Of a stretch of DNA of 64,000 bases, positions 50,988 through 60,755 are shown piece by piece; the stretch's first letter is position 1; every line of letters starts with the position of its first letter. Made by a program: the position numbers and the translations under genes. Below the pieces are notes generated by a model. The model was not told the DNA's origin. It saw only the letters and a program-made list of their open reading frames with translations, and did no database searches. The stretch is from Mycobacterium sp. (GTDB taxonomy: Bacteria; Actinomycetota; Actinomycetes; Mycobacteriales; Mycobacteriaceae), in contig NZ_JASBVP010000001.1 in NCBI RefSeq assembly GCF_029961025.1, positions 1 through 64,000 on the forward strand. Reading direction: 5' to 3'.

Positions 50988-52139
50988 TTACCCGCCCGCC
51001 GCCCGGTTTCGGCCCGCGGGGAGCGGAACGCTGTGCTTGTGGGCGATGTAGTAGATGTTAAGCGGATCGTCTTCGACCTCCGCCGTACGCACCCCGGCGA
51101 ATCCGGCCTCCTCGAGCATCGACAGGGCCAACTGCTGTCCCCACACCGTGCCCAGCCCGGCGCCGCCGTGCGCCAGCGAGACGGTCATGCAGTGCATCGT
51201 GGAAATCGTGTAGAGAAACGGGGAGAACGGGAGACCGATGTTGTCCTCCAGCCGGCTGGAAGCTTTGATGTCGGCCATCAGGAACACCCCGCCGGGCCGC
51301 AGCGCCCGGTGGATGTTGGCCAGCACCCGCGCCGGCTGGGCCTGGTCGTGGATCGCATCGAACACGGTGATCAGGTCGTAGGCTTCGGCGCGATCCAGTT
51401 CGGCCAGGTCGCGCCGCTCGAACCGGGCGTTCGCCAGGCCCAGCCGGGTCGCCTCGGCGGCGGCCGCGGCCACGGCCTCTTCGGAAAAGTCCACCCCGGT
51501 GAACCGGCTGGCCGGAAATTCCTGCGCCATCACGTTGACGGCGTGCCCACTGCCGCAAGCGAAGTCGGCCACGTCCAGGCCGGCGCGCAGTCGCTGCGGC
51601 AGGTCGTCGGCCAGCGGCAGGATCTCGTCGATCAGCACGGCGTCGAACACCGCGCCGCTCTGCTCGGCCATCATCGCATGAAACCGGGGGTATTCGGTGT
51701 AGGGCAGCCCGCCGCCGTTGCGGAAGCAGGTGATGATCTTCTGCTCGACCTCACCCATCATCGGAATCATCTGGGCCATCCGGGCCAGGTTTTTCGGCCC
51801 GGCGGCCCGGGTCAGCACCGCGGCGCGGTGCTCGGGCAGCACGTAGGTCCCCCGGGCCGGGTCGTAGTCGACGATCCCGCCGGCGGCCGCGCCACCCAGC
51901 CATTCGCGCACGTAGCGCTCGTTGAGCCCGGCGGCTTGGGCGATCTGCGCACTGGTGGCCGGCGGGAGTTCGGCCAGGGTGTCAAACAGGCCGGTTTGGT
52001 GCCCGATGCTGACCAGCACTGTCACGCAGGCGCTGTCGATGGCACCGGCCATGCGGGCCACGAACTGATCGGTGTTTTCCTCGGTTGCCCGGGCGCTTTC
52101 CCGGTCTGAAACCACCGGAGTGTCGTTGGGTACCGTCAT
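50988..52139 (-). CDS. Winged-helix class I SAM-dependent methyltransferase, Rv2258c-like
   Basis: A 383-aa methyltransferase: an N-terminal winged-helix dimerisation part (about 35-110, [40 protein letters not shown]) and a Rossmann domain with SAM motif [19 protein letters not shown], then [14 protein letters not shown] and [20 protein letters not shown]. It resembles Mtb Rv2258c. The stop lies 5 bp before the bpoC start and the gene overlaps the DoxX-like gene upstream by 4 bp, so it belongs to the men operon here. Substrate unknown. Confidence 0.87.
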   Translation of the reverse strand: MTVPNDTPVVSDRESARATEENTDQFVARMAGAIDSACVTVLVSIGHQTGLFDTLAELPPATSAQIAQAAGLNERYVREWLGGAAAGGIVDYDPARGTYVLPEHRAAVLTRAAGPKNLARMAQMIPMMGEVEQKIITCFRNGGGLPYTEYPRFHAMMAEQSGAVFDAVLIDEILPLADDLPQRLRAGLDVADFACGSGHAVNVMAQEFPASRFTGVDFSEEAVAAAAAEATRLGLANARFERRDLAELDRAEAYDLITVFDAIHDQAQPARVLANIHRALRPGGVFLMADIKASSRLEDNIGLPFSPFLYTISTMHCMTVSLAHGGAGLGTVWGQQLALSMLEEAGFAGVRTAEVEDDPLNIYYIAHKHSVPLPAGRNRAAGG

Positions 52140-52711
52140 GGCGGTGACGCTACGCCGGCCATCGTCCGCACCGGCATCGGGCCGGCGCCGACGCCCACCG
52201 GTCCGGAGAGTCTGGACCACCAGGGGGCGCGGCGAACCAGCGCGGCATCCAGCGCGAGCCGACCGCTGTGGCCGTGCTCGAGCATCACCAGCAGGGTGAG
52301 GAACACCATCGCGTAGACGATGCCCGGCCCGATGTCGGTGGCCCCCGGGCCGTACGGCGCGCCGAAACCGTCCGCGGTGCACCATATCGACAGGCTGTAC
52401 AGGGCGCCGCCCGCATAGACGGCGCGCCGGCCGACCCCGAGGAGCAGCGTGATCGCCAGCAGGGTCTCCACCGTCGCGCCCAGGTACACGAAAAGTGCCG
52501 GCGCGGAGCGTTCCAGTGCGACAACGAAATCGAACCACCACTTCAGCCAGTGCGGCTCCGCACCCGCGGTGGTGATCATGTTCGGCAAAAACGTCGCCCG
52601 AAACCCCGGCTGCCACTTCAGCCAGGCGTCGACCGCCCAGATGACCCCGAACATGATCCGCACCGCCGCGGCGGCCCAATCCCGCCAGCCGGTGCCCGTG
52701 GGTGTGCTCAT
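52136..52711 (-). CDS. DoxX/DoxD-like membrane protein
   Basis: A 191-aa protein with four predicted transmembrane helices and DoxX-type features ([20 protein letters not shown]; a later [12 protein letters not shown]). DoxX relatives include subunits of thiosulfate:quinone oxidoreductases and redox-linked membrane complexes. It is coupled by a 4-bp overlap to the methyltransferase and lies downstream of menC, so a quinone-linked role is conceivable but not shown. Confidence 0.75.
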   Translation of the reverse strand: MSTPTGTGWRDWAAAAVRIMFGVIWAVDAWLKWQPGFRATFLPNMITTAGAEPHWLKWWFDFVVALERSAPALFVYLGATVETLLAITLLLGVGRRAVYAGGALYSLSIWCTADGFGAPYGPGATDIGPGIVYAMVFLTLLVMLEHGHSGRLALDAALVRRAPWWSRLSGPVGVGAGPMPVRTMAGVASPP

Positions 52712-52818
52712 CGCAGCTGCCTTTCTCGGGGGTCAGCCCGCTCACGCGTGATCGTGCCGCCTCGGTCAAACCTACGTCGGCGCCCGCCACGATCACCGCG
52801 GCCACGCGGGAGCGCCGG

Positions 52819-53799
52819 TCACCAGCCCAGCAACCGGTAGCAGGCCGTGACCCGCTCGGTCCACCACCGCCGTCGTTCGGGCGGCGCCGCCAGCGCGTGC
52901 AACCGCGCGGGGTCCGGGGTCACCGGTGCGACCGGCAGCGAGCCGTCGACGGGCACCTGATCCGCGACGTCCGCGACGAACAGCCCCCCGGTGGCCAGGC
53001 CGCAGGCGTGGCGCAGCTGCGGCAGGGCGGCGGCGGCGCTCAGCCCGGCGGCGATACCGACCGCCGAATCCAGCGCGCTGGAGATGACCACCGGGATGTC
53101 GATCTGCGCCGCGACTTTCAATAGGGCCGAGATTCCGCCCAGCGGAGCGACTTTCAGGACCGCGATATCGGCGGCGCCTGCCCGGATGACCCGCAGGGGG
53201 TCCGCGGCTTTGCGGATGCTCTCGTCCGCGGCGATCGGCACGTCGACGCGGCGCCGCAGCTCGGCGAGTTCCTCAACGGTGGCGCAGGGCTGCTCGAGGT
53301 ATTCCAGCGGGCCGGTCGCGGTGAGCGCGGCAGCGGCCTCGGCGGCCTGCGCGACCGTCCAGCCGCCGTTGGCGTCGACCCGCACCGTGGGAACCTGGGC
53401 ACGCACCGCCTCCACGCGGGCGACATCGTCGGCGAGGGCCTGGCCGGGTTCGGCGACCTTGACCTTGGCGGTGCGCGCACCGGGGAACCGCGCCAGCACG
53501 GCGGGCACCTGCGCTGCGGGCACGGCCGGCACCGTGGCGTTGACGGGGATGCTCGCCCGGCGGGCCGGTGGCGGCGGCCGGTACGCCGCCTCCACCGCGG
53601 CGGCCAGCCATGGCGCCGCCTCGTGCGGGCCGTACTCGGGGAAGGCGCCGAATTCTCCCCAGCCGGCCGGACCGTGGAGCAACGCCACCTCACGGATGCT
53701 GATACCGCGGAACCGGACCCGCATCGGCAGCGCCACCACGTGCAATCGGTCCAGAATCTCATCCAGGGCGGGCCGCGGGCCTTCAGCGCCCCCCGTCAC
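52819..53799 (-). CDS. menC: o-Succinylbenzoate synthase MenC
   Basis: A 326-aa enolase-superfamily dehydratase that makes o-succinylbenzoate. The catalytic lysine pair appears in [18 protein letters not shown] and in [18 protein letters not shown], with Mg ligands in [16 protein letters not shown] and IAADESIRK. Very close to Mtb MenC (Rv0553). The GTG at 53799 reproduces the Mtb length; the frame is open 35 codons further. Confidence 0.95.
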   Translation of the reverse strand: MTGGAEGPRPALDEILDRLHVVALPMRVRFRGISIREVALLHGPAGWGEFGAFPEYGPHEAAPWLAAAVEAAYRPPPPARRASIPVNATVPAVPAAQVPAVLARFPGARTAKVKVAEPGQALADDVARVEAVRAQVPTVRVDANGGWTVAQAAEAAAALTATGPLEYLEQPCATVEELAELRRRVDVPIAADESIRKAADPLRVIRAGAADIAVLKVAPLGGISALLKVAAQIDIPVVISSALDSAVGIAAGLSAAAALPQLRHACGLATGGLFVADVADQVPVDGSLPVAPVTPDPARLHALAAPPERRRWWTERVTACYRLLGW

Positions 53800-53878
53800 C
53801 GGGACGGCGTCAGCGCCGGTCACCGATGGTGCGGAGTCGACCGGGCCGGGCGCCCCCGGGTGACAGCCCCCGGCCTGC

Positions 53879-54592
53879 TCAGGTGATCGCGGCACCGACC
53901 ACATGACCTATCAGGTAGGTGCTCGCCAACGCCAGGCCCCCGCCGATGAGGTTGCGCAGCACCGCACGATTCTTGGGTGCCCCGCCCAGGATCGCCGACA
54001 CCACACCGGTGGCGCCCAGGGCCAGCAGCACCGCCGCCACGGTGATCGGGATCCGCACCCCGGTCGGTGCGACCAGGATCGCGATCAGCGGCAGCAGCGC
54101 GCCGACCCCGAACGACACCGCCGAGGACAGCGCCGCCTGCCACGGGTTGGTCAGATCCGACGGGTCGAAACCCAGCTCGACCTCGGCGTGCGCGGCGACG
54201 GGATCGTGATCGGTGAGCTCCTCGGCGACGGTGCGCGCGGTAGCCGCCGACAACCCCTTGGCCTCGTAGAGCGCGGCGAGCTCCGCCAGCTCGGCGGCGG
54301 GATCCTCGTGGAGTTCCCGACGCTCCTGGCGCAGCAGCGCCCGCTCGGTGTCCCGCTGGGCGCTCACCGAGACGTACTCCCCCAGCGCCATCGACGCCGC
54401 TCCCGCGGCCAGCCCCGCGATTCCGGCCGTCAGCACGGGACCGCGGGCCGCGGTCGCCGCGGCGACCCCGACCACGATGCCCGCCGTCGACACGATGCCG
54501 TCATTGGCGCCCAAAACGCCGGCGCGCAGCCAATTCAGCCTGGCGGAGACCGACCCCACATGCGGTTCATGCCGGTGCGAGAAGCTGGACAC
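53879..54592 (-). CDS. VIT1/CCC1-family iron/manganese transporter
   Basis: A 237-aa VIT-family protein with five transmembrane helices. The first helix motif LNWLRAGVLGANDGIVSTAG, MALGEYVSVSAQRDTE, and the acidic cytosolic metal-binding segment (about 85-140) identify the family, which moves Fe2+ or Mn2+ out of the cytosol. It is transcribed leftward 80 bp before menC. Start at the GTG 54592 or ATG 54622. Confidence 0.88.
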   Translation of the reverse strand: MSSFSHRHEPHVGSVSARLNWLRAGVLGANDGIVSTAGIVVGVAAATAARGPVLTAGIAGLAAGAASMALGEYVSVSAQRDTERALLRQERRELHEDPAAELAELAALYEAKGLSAATARTVAEELTDHDPVAAHAEVELGFDPSDLTNPWQAALSSAVSFGVGALLPLIAILVAPTGVRIPITVAAVLLALGATGVVSAILGGAPKNRAVLRNLIGGGLALASTYLIGHVVGAAIT

Positions 54593-54709
54593 GCAGCCCA
54601 ACCTAGACACCGGAAACCTCACCCGCCAGCAAACCTAGCCTTGCCAAAGCGGTGCCCGACGGGGACGGTAACGTCCAGGTATGCCGATGAGCGAACCGGT
54701 GCGGACGGG

Positions 54710-55681
54710 ATGGTTGCCGCGACCGATGAGGATTCTTGGCGTCGAGCCGTCGGGATGGGGGCTGCCTTGACCGACAACCCTTTTGATCCCAGCATCTGGA
54801 AGCGGGTCTCGGACTTCGACGCCGGGTTCGCCGACCTGACCGACATCACCTATCACCGCCATGTCACCGATGCCACGGTGCGGGTCGCCTTCAACCGGCC
54901 GGAAGTGCGCAACGCGTTTCGTCCGCGCACCGTCGACGAGCTGTACCGCGTTTTGGATCACGCCCGGATGTCGCCGGACGTCGGCGTGGTGCTGCTGACC
55001 GGCAACGGCCCGTCGCCGAAAGACGGCGGCTGGGCGTTTTGCTCCGGGGGAGACCAGCGTATCCGTGGGCGCACCGGCTACCAGTACGCCTCCGGGGAGA
55101 CCGCCGACACCGTCGACCCGGCGCGCGCCGGACGGCTGCACATCCTGGAGGTGCAGCGGCTGATCCGGTTCATGCCCAAGGTGGTGATCTGCCTGGTCAA
55201 CGGCTGGGCGGCCGGCGGCGGTCACAGCCTGCACGTGGTCTGCGACCTCACCCTGGCCAGCCGCGAGCACGCCCGCTTCAAGCAGACCGACGCCGACGTG
55301 GGAAGTTTCGACGGCGGCTACGGCAGCGCGTACCTGGCACGCCAGGTGGGCCAGAAGTTCGCCCGGGAAATCTTCTTCCTGGGCAGGGCGTACACCGCGG
55401 AGGAGATGCAGCGCATGGGTGCGGTCAACGCGGTGGTGGACCACCGGGATCTGGAGACCGTCGGCCTGCAGTGGGCGGCCGCGATCAACGCGAAATCCCC
55501 TCAGGCGCAGCGGATGCTGAAGTACGCGTTCAACCTGCTAGATGACGGGTTGGTGGGCCAGCAGCTGTTCGCCGGCGAGGCCACGCGACTGGCGTACATG
55601 ACCGATGAGGCCATCGAGGGTCGCGATGCCTTCCTGCAGAAGCGCCCCCCGGACTGGAGCCGGTTTCCCCGCTACTTCTGA
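54710..55681 (+). CDS. menB: 1,4-Dihydroxy-2-naphthoyl-CoA synthase MenB
   Basis: A 323-aa crotonase-family enzyme closing the naphthoate ring from o-succinylbenzoyl-CoA. NRPEVRNAFRPRTVDELYRV, the oxyanion region GGWAFCSGGDQRIRGR, GWAAGGGHSLHVVCDLTLAS and DVGSFDGGYGSAYLARQVG are near-identical to Mtb MenB (Rv0548c). The ATG at 54710 (VAATDEDSW) is chosen; Mtb MenB is 9 residues shorter, so a start at ATG 54755 is possible. Confidence 0.96.
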   Translation: MVAATDEDSWRRAVGMGAALTDNPFDPSIWKRVSDFDAGFADLTDITYHRHVTDATVRVAFNRPEVRNAFRPRTVDELYRVLDHARMSPDVGVVLLTGNGPSPKDGGWAFCSGGDQRIRGRTGYQYASGETADTVDPARAGRLHILEVQRLIRFMPKVVICLVNGWAAGGGHSLHVVCDLTLASREHARFKQTDADVGSFDGGYGSAYLARQVGQKFAREIFFLGRAYTAEEMQRMGAVNAVVDHRDLETVGLQWAAAINAKSPQAQRMLKYAFNLLDDGLVGQQLFAGEATRLAYMTDEAIEGRDAFLQKRPPDWSRFPRYF

Positions 55682-55744
55682 GGGACTTCTCAGGGCCCGC
55701 CCGGCGATGGGCGGCGACGACCCCGGGCGCGCCGGGCCGCCGCC

Positions 55745-55750
55745 TAGACT
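55745..55750 (+). promoter_or_regulatory. Promoter of the SDR gene
   Basis: TAGACT is a -10 box eight bases before the ATG at 55759, leaving at most one or two leader bases. The SDR gene may thus have its own promoter separate from menB. Confidence 0.3.
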
Positions 55751-55758
55751 TCCGGTTC

Positions 55759-56652
55759 ATGGGTAAAAGTCCGCTTCGCCGGGCCGCCGAGGCGTTCGCG
55801 CTGGCCGGTATGCGCCCGCCCGTCAGCCCGCGGCTGCTGCTCTACCGGCCCGCGGTAAAGCCGGTGGAGTTAGCCGGAAAGCGGGTGCTGCTCACCGGGG
55901 CATCCTCGGGCATCGGGGAGGCCGCCGCCGAGAGATTCGCCCGCCACGGCGCCACCGTGGTCGCCGTCGCCCGCCGCAAAGACCGGCTCGACGCGGTGGC
56001 GGACCGGATCACCCGTCGCGGCGGCAGCGCGATGGCGATCGCCTGCGATCTGTCGGACATGGACGCCGTCGACACGCTGGTGGCCGACGTCGAGCAACGT
56101 CTCGGCGGGGTGGACATCCTGGTCAACAACGCCGGGCGGTCCATCCGCCGGCCGCTGGCCGAGTCACTGCAGCGCTGGCATGACGTGGAACGCACCATGG
56201 TGCTCAACTACTACGCCCCGCTGCGGCTGATCCGCGGGATCGCGCCCGGGATGCTCGAGCGCGGCGACGGCCACATCATCAACGTCGCGACCTGGGGGGT
56301 GCTCTCGGAGGCCTCGCCGCTGTTCTCGGTGTACAACGCCTCCAAAGCCGCACTCTCGGCGGTCAGCCGGGTCATCGAAACCGAATGGGCCGCAAAGGGA
56401 GTGCATTCGACGACGCTGTACTACCCGCTGGTGGCCACCCCGATGATCGCACCGACGAAAGCCTTCGAGGGAATACCCGCACTGAGCGCGCACGAGGCCG
56501 CGGGCTGGATGGTCACCGCGGCCCGCACCCGGCCGGTCCGGATCGCCCCACGGGTCGCGGTCGCGGTCAACGCCCTGGACAGCATCGGTCCCGGCTGGGT
56601 CACCGCCCTGATGAGGCGGCGAAACAGCGACCCGGCTTCGCCTCCGGGGTGA
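55759..56652 (+). CDS. Short-chain dehydrogenase/reductase, Rv0547c-like
   Basis: A 297-aa classical SDR. The NAD(P) motif TGASSGIGEAAAERFARHG, NNAGRS, and the catalytic YNASK (Tyr-X3-Lys) are present, with a Ser/Thr region at HIINVATWG. It matches Mtb Rv0547c in position, between menB and the VOC protein. Substrate unknown; a lipid or quinone-related carbonyl is plausible by context only. Confidence 0.9.
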   Translation: MGKSPLRRAAEAFALAGMRPPVSPRLLLYRPAVKPVELAGKRVLLTGASSGIGEAAAERFARHGATVVAVARRKDRLDAVADRITRRGGSAMAIACDLSDMDAVDTLVADVEQRLGGVDILVNNAGRSIRRPLAESLQRWHDVERTMVLNYYAPLRLIRGIAPGMLERGDGHIINVATWGVLSEASPLFSVYNASKAALSAVSRVIETEWAAKGVHSTTLYYPLVATPMIAPTKAFEGIPALSAHEAAGWMVTAARTRPVRIAPRVAVAVNALDSIGPGWVTALMRRRNSDPASPPG

Positions 56653-56676
56653 GACACCCGTGATAGACACGAGGGC

Positions 56677-57093
56677 ATGGAGATTTTGGCCAGCCGGATG
56701 TTGCTTCGACCGAGAGACTATCAACGGTCGCTCAGCTTTTACCGCGACCAGATCGGGCTGGCTATCGCCCGCGAATATTATTCTGGCACAGTGTTTTTCG
56801 CAGGACAATCACTGCTTGAGCTGGCCGGTTACGGCACGCCGGACCACTCGCGCGGCCCGTTTCCGGGAGCGCTGTGGCTGCAGGTGCGTGACCTCGCCGC
56901 CGCCCGGGCCGAACTGCAGAGCAGAGCCGTGCCGATCACCCGGGAGGCCCGCCGCGAGCCCTGGGGACTGCACGAGATGCACGTGACCGACCCGGACGGG
57001 GTGACGCTGATCTTTGTCCAGGTGCCCGAGGATCACCCGTTGCGCCGCGACACCCGCGGTGAGCTGCGGGGCGGCCGGGAGCAGTTCCCGTAA
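56677..57093 (+). CDS. VOC/glyoxalase-fold protein, Rv0546c-like
   Basis: A 138-aa vicinal-oxygen-chelate protein with the paired beta-alpha-beta-beta-beta modules (LRPRDYQRSLSFYRDQIGLA; WLQVRDLAAARAELQSRAVP; MHVTDPDGVTLIFVQVPED). The metal-ligand positions seem to be Glu/His in ELAGYG and HVTDPDG. Matches Mtb Rv0546c. Function unknown; glyoxalase or resistance activity is not assured. Confidence 0.85.
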   Translation: MEILASRMLLRPRDYQRSLSFYRDQIGLAIAREYYSGTVFFAGQSLLELAGYGTPDHSRGPFPGALWLQVRDLAAARAELQSRAVPITREARREPWGLHEMHVTDPDGVTLIFVQVPEDHPLRRDTRGELRGGREQFP

Positions 57094-57238
57094 TATCCCG
57101 TCGTGGTGATCTGCCCGTCGTGGTGCGCAACCCGTTTCTCCCTGCGGTGATCACCGGCCGAACCCGGCGTTATCACCCGGCCGAGCCCATGTCGCCGCTT
57201 GGCGGTAGCCGCGAGAGCGAGGTGGCCCCATAGCCGTT

Positions 57239-58408
57239 TTGCGTGCGCTTGCCGTTTCGCCGGGGTCCGCAGCGGCGGCGATGTTGCCGGCCCTGGAAGA
57301 AGTGTTGGCCGGGCGCGCCCCGGCGATCGTCCCGGTGCCCGCCGATGACCGTCGGTCTGGACCGCTGACAGCGGCGCTGCGGGTGGGTGAGGACATCGAC
57401 GACGACGTCGCACTGGTGATGGCGACATCGGGAACGACCGGGGTACCCAAGGGTGCGCTGCTGAGCGCCGCCGCGCTGATCTCCAGTGCGGCTGCGACCC
57501 ATCGCCGGCTCGGCGGCGCCGGCCGGTGGCTGCTGGCGCTGCCGCCGTATCACATCGCCGGTGCGCAGGTGCTGGTGCGCTGCGTGCTGGCCGGCACCAC
57601 CCCGGTGGAGATGAACGTCTCCGCGGGGTTCGACGTCGCAGACCTGCCCGGCGCGGTTCGGCGACTGGGCTCCGGTCGCCGCTATGTGTCACTGGTAGCA
57701 GCGCAGCTGGCCAAGGCGCTCGCCGACCCCGCGGCGGCGGGCGCACTGGCCGAGGTGGACGCCGTGCTGATCGGCGGCGGGCCGGCCCCGAGCCGGGTCC
57801 TGGACGCCGCCGCGGCGGTAGGCATTCCGGTGGTGCGCAGCTACGGCATGAGCGAAACCGCCGGTGGCTGCGTGTATGACGGGATCCCGCTCGACGGGGT
57901 ACGGCTGCGGATCGACGCCGGCGGGCGGATTGTGATCGGCGGTGCCACCCTGGCCACAGGGTATCGCAACCCGGTACACCCCGACCCGTTCGTCGAGCCG
58001 GGCTGGTTTCACACCAATGATGCGGGAACCCTGGACGATTCCGGTGTGCTGACGGTGCGGGGCCGCATCGACGAGGCGATCAGCACCGGCGGGCTGACGG
58101 TGCTGCCGCAGCCGGTCGAGGCCGCGCTGCGCACCCATCCCGCGGTCGAGGACTGTGCGGTGTTCGGGGTTGCCGACGACCGGTTGGGTCAGCGGGTGGT
58201 GGCCGCGGTGGTGGTGACCCCCGGGTGTGCGCCCCCGACACTGCAGACACTGCGCACGCACCTGGCCCGCACCCTGGACGCCACCGCCGCGCCGCGTGAA
58301 CTGCACGTTGTCGAGGCGCTACCGTGGCGCGGGATCGGCAAGGTGGACCGGGAGGCGCTGGCGCGCAGGTTCGGCGGCAACGCCCGCCGCGATCCGCCGG
58401 ATCCGTAG
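57239..58408 (+). CDS. menE: o-Succinylbenzoate-CoA ligase MenE
   Basis: A 389-aa acyl-CoA synthetase that activates o-succinylbenzoate with ATP and CoA. The AMP-binding loop MATSGTTGVPKGALLS, YGMSETAGGCVYDG, the hinge WFHTNDAGTLDDSGVLTVRG and the catalytic Lys in GIGKVDREAL are all present; it is the short actinobacterial MenE (Mtb Rv0542c, 362 aa). The start is uncertain: TTG at 57239 or ATG at 57281. Confidence 0.94.
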   Translation: MRALAVSPGSAAAAMLPALEEVLAGRAPAIVPVPADDRRSGPLTAALRVGEDIDDDVALVMATSGTTGVPKGALLSAAALISSAAATHRRLGGAGRWLLALPPYHIAGAQVLVRCVLAGTTPVEMNVSAGFDVADLPGAVRRLGSGRRYVSLVAAQLAKALADPAAAGALAEVDAVLIGGGPAPSRVLDAAAAVGIPVVRSYGMSETAGGCVYDGIPLDGVRLRIDAGGRIVIGGATLATGYRNPVHPDPFVEPGWFHTNDAGTLDDSGVLTVRGRIDEAISTGGLTVLPQPVEAALRTHPAVEDCAVFGVADDRLGQRVVAAVVVTPGCAPPTLQTLRTHLARTLDATAAPRELHVVEALPWRGIGKVDREALARRFGGNARRDPPDP

Positions 58409-58456
58409 GCCCCCCAGGCGATTAGCGGCGATCGCCGGCCCCGCTCGGCAGCGGCC

Positions 58457-59251
58457 TCACGGCAAATCCCACGGTAGCTTGGCCCCCACGTGCGGTAGGC
58501 ACTGTGTGCAGGTGTGTGGCACGGGGAGCCGGCCGATCGCCCGGCGTACCAATGTTTTGAAGCCCTCGAGGTTCTTCTCGAATTCGGCGAAGACGTCCAC
58601 GGCCTTGACGCCACCACCGGACACCGCCCCCGCATCCAGATCGGTCACTAAAGCAATTGCCGCATAGCATATTTCGAGTTCTCTGGCGAGCACTGCCTCC
58701 GGGTAGCCGGTCATGTTGATCAAGGTGAACCCGGCGGAGGCAAACCAGCGGCTTTCCGCGCGGGTGGAAAACCGGGGCCCCTGCACCACCACCAGGGTGC
58801 CGCCGTCGACCACCCCCGGCAGACTGGTGACCGCGGCCCGCAACGTCGGGCAGTACGGGTCGGCGAAACTGACATGGATCCCGCCGGATTCGTAATAGGT
58901 GTCCGGCCGGCCGTGGGTACGGTCGACCAGCTGGTCGGGCACCACCACCGTGCCGGGGCCGATCGTGGGGGTCAGGCTGCCGACCGCGCACGGGGCGAAG
59001 GCCCGGCGCACCCCGAGAGCCCGCAACGCCCACATGTTGGCCCGGTAGGGCACCGTGTGCGCCGAGTACTCGTGGTTGAGTCCGTGCCGGGGCAGGAAAG
59101 CGACCTTATGCTCGCCGACCACGCCCACGGTGATCGGCGCGCTGGGCTTGCCGAACGGGGTGTCCATGCTGATGGCGCGCGTTGTGTCACCGAAGAAGGT
59201 GTAAAAACCACTGCCGCCGATCACCGCGAGCACCCGCTCATTGTCGGGCAT
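58457..59251 (-). CDS. mtnP: S-methyl-5'-thioadenosine phosphorylase
   Basis: A 264-aa purine nucleoside phosphorylase-family enzyme, identical in length to Mtb Rv0535. [31 protein letters not shown] (phosphate/sugar site), [17 protein letters not shown] and [19 protein letters not shown] are the MTAP signatures; the Asp in TDLDAG contacts the purine. It recycles methylthioadenosine and, in mycobacteria, releases adenine. Confidence 0.94.
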   Translation of the reverse strand: MPDNERVLAVIGGSGFYTFFGDTTRAISMDTPFGKPSAPITVGVVGEHKVAFLPRHGLNHEYSAHTVPYRANMWALRALGVRRAFAPCAVGSLTPTIGPGTVVVPDQLVDRTHGRPDTYYESGGIHVSFADPYCPTLRAAVTSLPGVVDGGTLVVVQGPRFSTRAESRWFASAGFTLINMTGYPEAVLARELEICYAAIALVTDLDAGAVSGGGVKAVDVFAEFEKNLEGFKTLVRRAIGRLPVPHTCTQCLPHVGAKLPWDLP

Positions 59252-59271
59252 TCCCGTGGAAGGATCGCAGC

Positions 59272-60144
59272 GTGGCCAGCTTCGGGCAATGGATCGCCGG
59301 TGCGCGGCCCCGGACGTGGCCCAACGCGGTGGCGCCGGTCATCGCCGGGACCGGTGCCGCGGCCTGGCTGCATGCCGCCGTGTGGTGGAAAGCGGTACTG
59401 GCGCAGGCCGTGGCGCTGGCGCTGATCGTCGGGGTGAACTTCGCCAACGACTATTCCGACGGCATCCGCGGCACCGACGACGAACGGGCCGGACCGCTGC
59501 GGTTGGTGGGCTCACGGCTGGCGACCCCCCGGGAGGTGCTGACCGCGGGCGTGGTGAGCCTGGTGGTCGCGGCGCTGGCGGGACTGGCCCTGGCGCTGTG
59601 CAGCGCACCGTGGCTGATCGCCGTCGGCGCGCTCTGCATCGCCGGCGCGTGGCTATATACCGGTGGCTCAAGGCCCTACGGTTACGCGGGCCTCGGTGAA
59701 TTGGCGGTGTTCGTGTTCTTCGGGCTGATCGCGGTGCTGGGCACCGAATACACCCAGGCCCTGCGAGTGGATCGGGTGGGCCTGGTGACGGCGGTGGCGG
59801 TGGGGGCGCTGTCGTCGGCGGTGCTGGTGGCCAACAATCTCCGGGATATCCCCACCGATCGGCAATCCGGCAAGACCACTCTGGCGGTGCGCCTGGGCGA
59901 CACCGGCACCCGGGTCTTCTATCAGGCACTGCTGGCGACCGCCGGGGTGCTGACCCTGGTGCTGATGGCAGCCACGCCCTGGTGCGCTGCGGGATTGCTT
60001 GCCGTGCCGCTGGCACTGCGGGCCTTACGACCGGTGCGGTGTGGCGCCGGCGGGGTTGAGCTGATCCCGGTGCTGCGCGACACCGGGCTGGCGATGCTGG
60101 TCTGGTCGACGGCCGTCGCGCTGGCGTTGACGCTCGCCCACTGA
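59272..60144 (+). CDS. menA: 1,4-Dihydroxy-2-naphthoate prenyltransferase MenA
   Basis: A 290-aa UbiA-family integral membrane enzyme that attaches the polyprenyl chain and decarboxylates the ring. About eight or nine transmembrane helices; the Mg-diphosphate motifs are [14 protein letters not shown] (about 61-74) and [20 protein letters not shown] (about 189-208). The GTG at 59272 follows a GGAAGGA site. Corresponds to Mtb MenA (Rv0534c). Divergent from mtnP with 20 bp between starts. Confidence 0.95.
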   Translation: MASFGQWIAGARPRTWPNAVAPVIAGTGAAAWLHAAVWWKAVLAQAVALALIVGVNFANDYSDGIRGTDDERAGPLRLVGSRLATPREVLTAGVVSLVVAALAGLALALCSAPWLIAVGALCIAGAWLYTGGSRPYGYAGLGELAVFVFFGLIAVLGTEYTQALRVDRVGLVTAVAVGALSSAVLVANNLRDIPTDRQSGKTTLAVRLGDTGTRVFYQALLATAGVLTLVLMAATPWCAAGLLAVPLALRALRPVRCGAGGVELIPVLRDTGLAMLVWSTAVALALTLAH

Positions 60145-60232
60145 GGGCTCACCAGGGCCCACCGCCGGCCCACGGGGACGCCGGAGGCGTCGACCGGGGA
60201 TGCCGGCGCCTCCCCGGCCGACACCCGGGCGG

Positions 60233-60547
60233 TTACTGACCGTCGGGCGGCGGTTCTCCCCGCAGCCGGGCGCGCAACCGCTCGCGCTCCCGGCGCCGCC
60301 GCTCCCCGATCATCGCCAGACCGGCGGTGGCCCGGCGGCGCAGCGGACCGAACACCCAGATGCCCAGCGGCATCGCGATGATCAGACCGAACAACGCGGC
60401 GACGACGACCGGGAACTCGGTCACCCCGAGCCCCCGGGCCACCGCGTAGATCGCGGCGCTCAGCGCGACCGCCAAAAGCGTGCGGGCTGCCGCGTAGAGC
60501 AGCACGTCAACGGCTACCCGACCGGTGGAGGTGGGATCATCCGGCAC
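60233..60547 (-). CDS. DUF4229 membrane protein, Rv0531-like
   Basis: A 104-aa protein with two or three hydrophobic helices (LLYAAARTLLAVALSAAIYA; VVVAALFGLIIAMPLGIWVF) and a strongly basic C-terminus (RRRRERERLRARLRGEPPPD), the plan of DUF4229 proteins such as Mtb Rv0531. Divergent from the 53-aa membrane protein gene. Function unknown. Confidence 0.82.
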   Translation of the reverse strand: MPDDPTSTGRVAVDVLLYAAARTLLAVALSAAIYAVARGLGVTEFPVVVAALFGLIIAMPLGIWVFGPLRRRATAGLAMIGERRRRERERLRARLRGEPPPDGQ

Positions 60548-60593
60548 GGTTCGAGATTACGGCGCAGGTATATTCGGAGAAAGGAGGTGTCGA

Positions 60594-60755
60594 GTGCTCT
60601 ACCTGCTCCTGATCCTGGTCTTGGGGACGCTGATCTACATCGGCTGGCGGGTGGCCCGCTCGCAGGCCAACCGGCCGGTGACGCGGGTGATCGGGCCCGA
60701 CGACGACCCGGAGTTCCTGCGTCGGCTAAGCCAGGGCGACAACAACCCCCATTAA
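60594..60755 (+). CDS. 53-aa single-helix membrane protein, Rv0530A-like
   Basis: From a GTG at 60594, behind a perfect AAGGAGG site (60581-60587), this encodes 53 aa: one transmembrane helix (LYLLLILVLGTLIYIGWRVA) and a cytosolic tail ending PEFLRRLSQGDNNPH. Size, position and topology match Mtb Rv0530A. The final codons and the TAA stop lie inside the first unit of a 20-bp tandem repeat array. Confidence 0.75.
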   Translation: MLYLLLILVLGTLIYIGWRVARSQANRPVTRVIGPDDDPEFLRRLSQGDNNPH

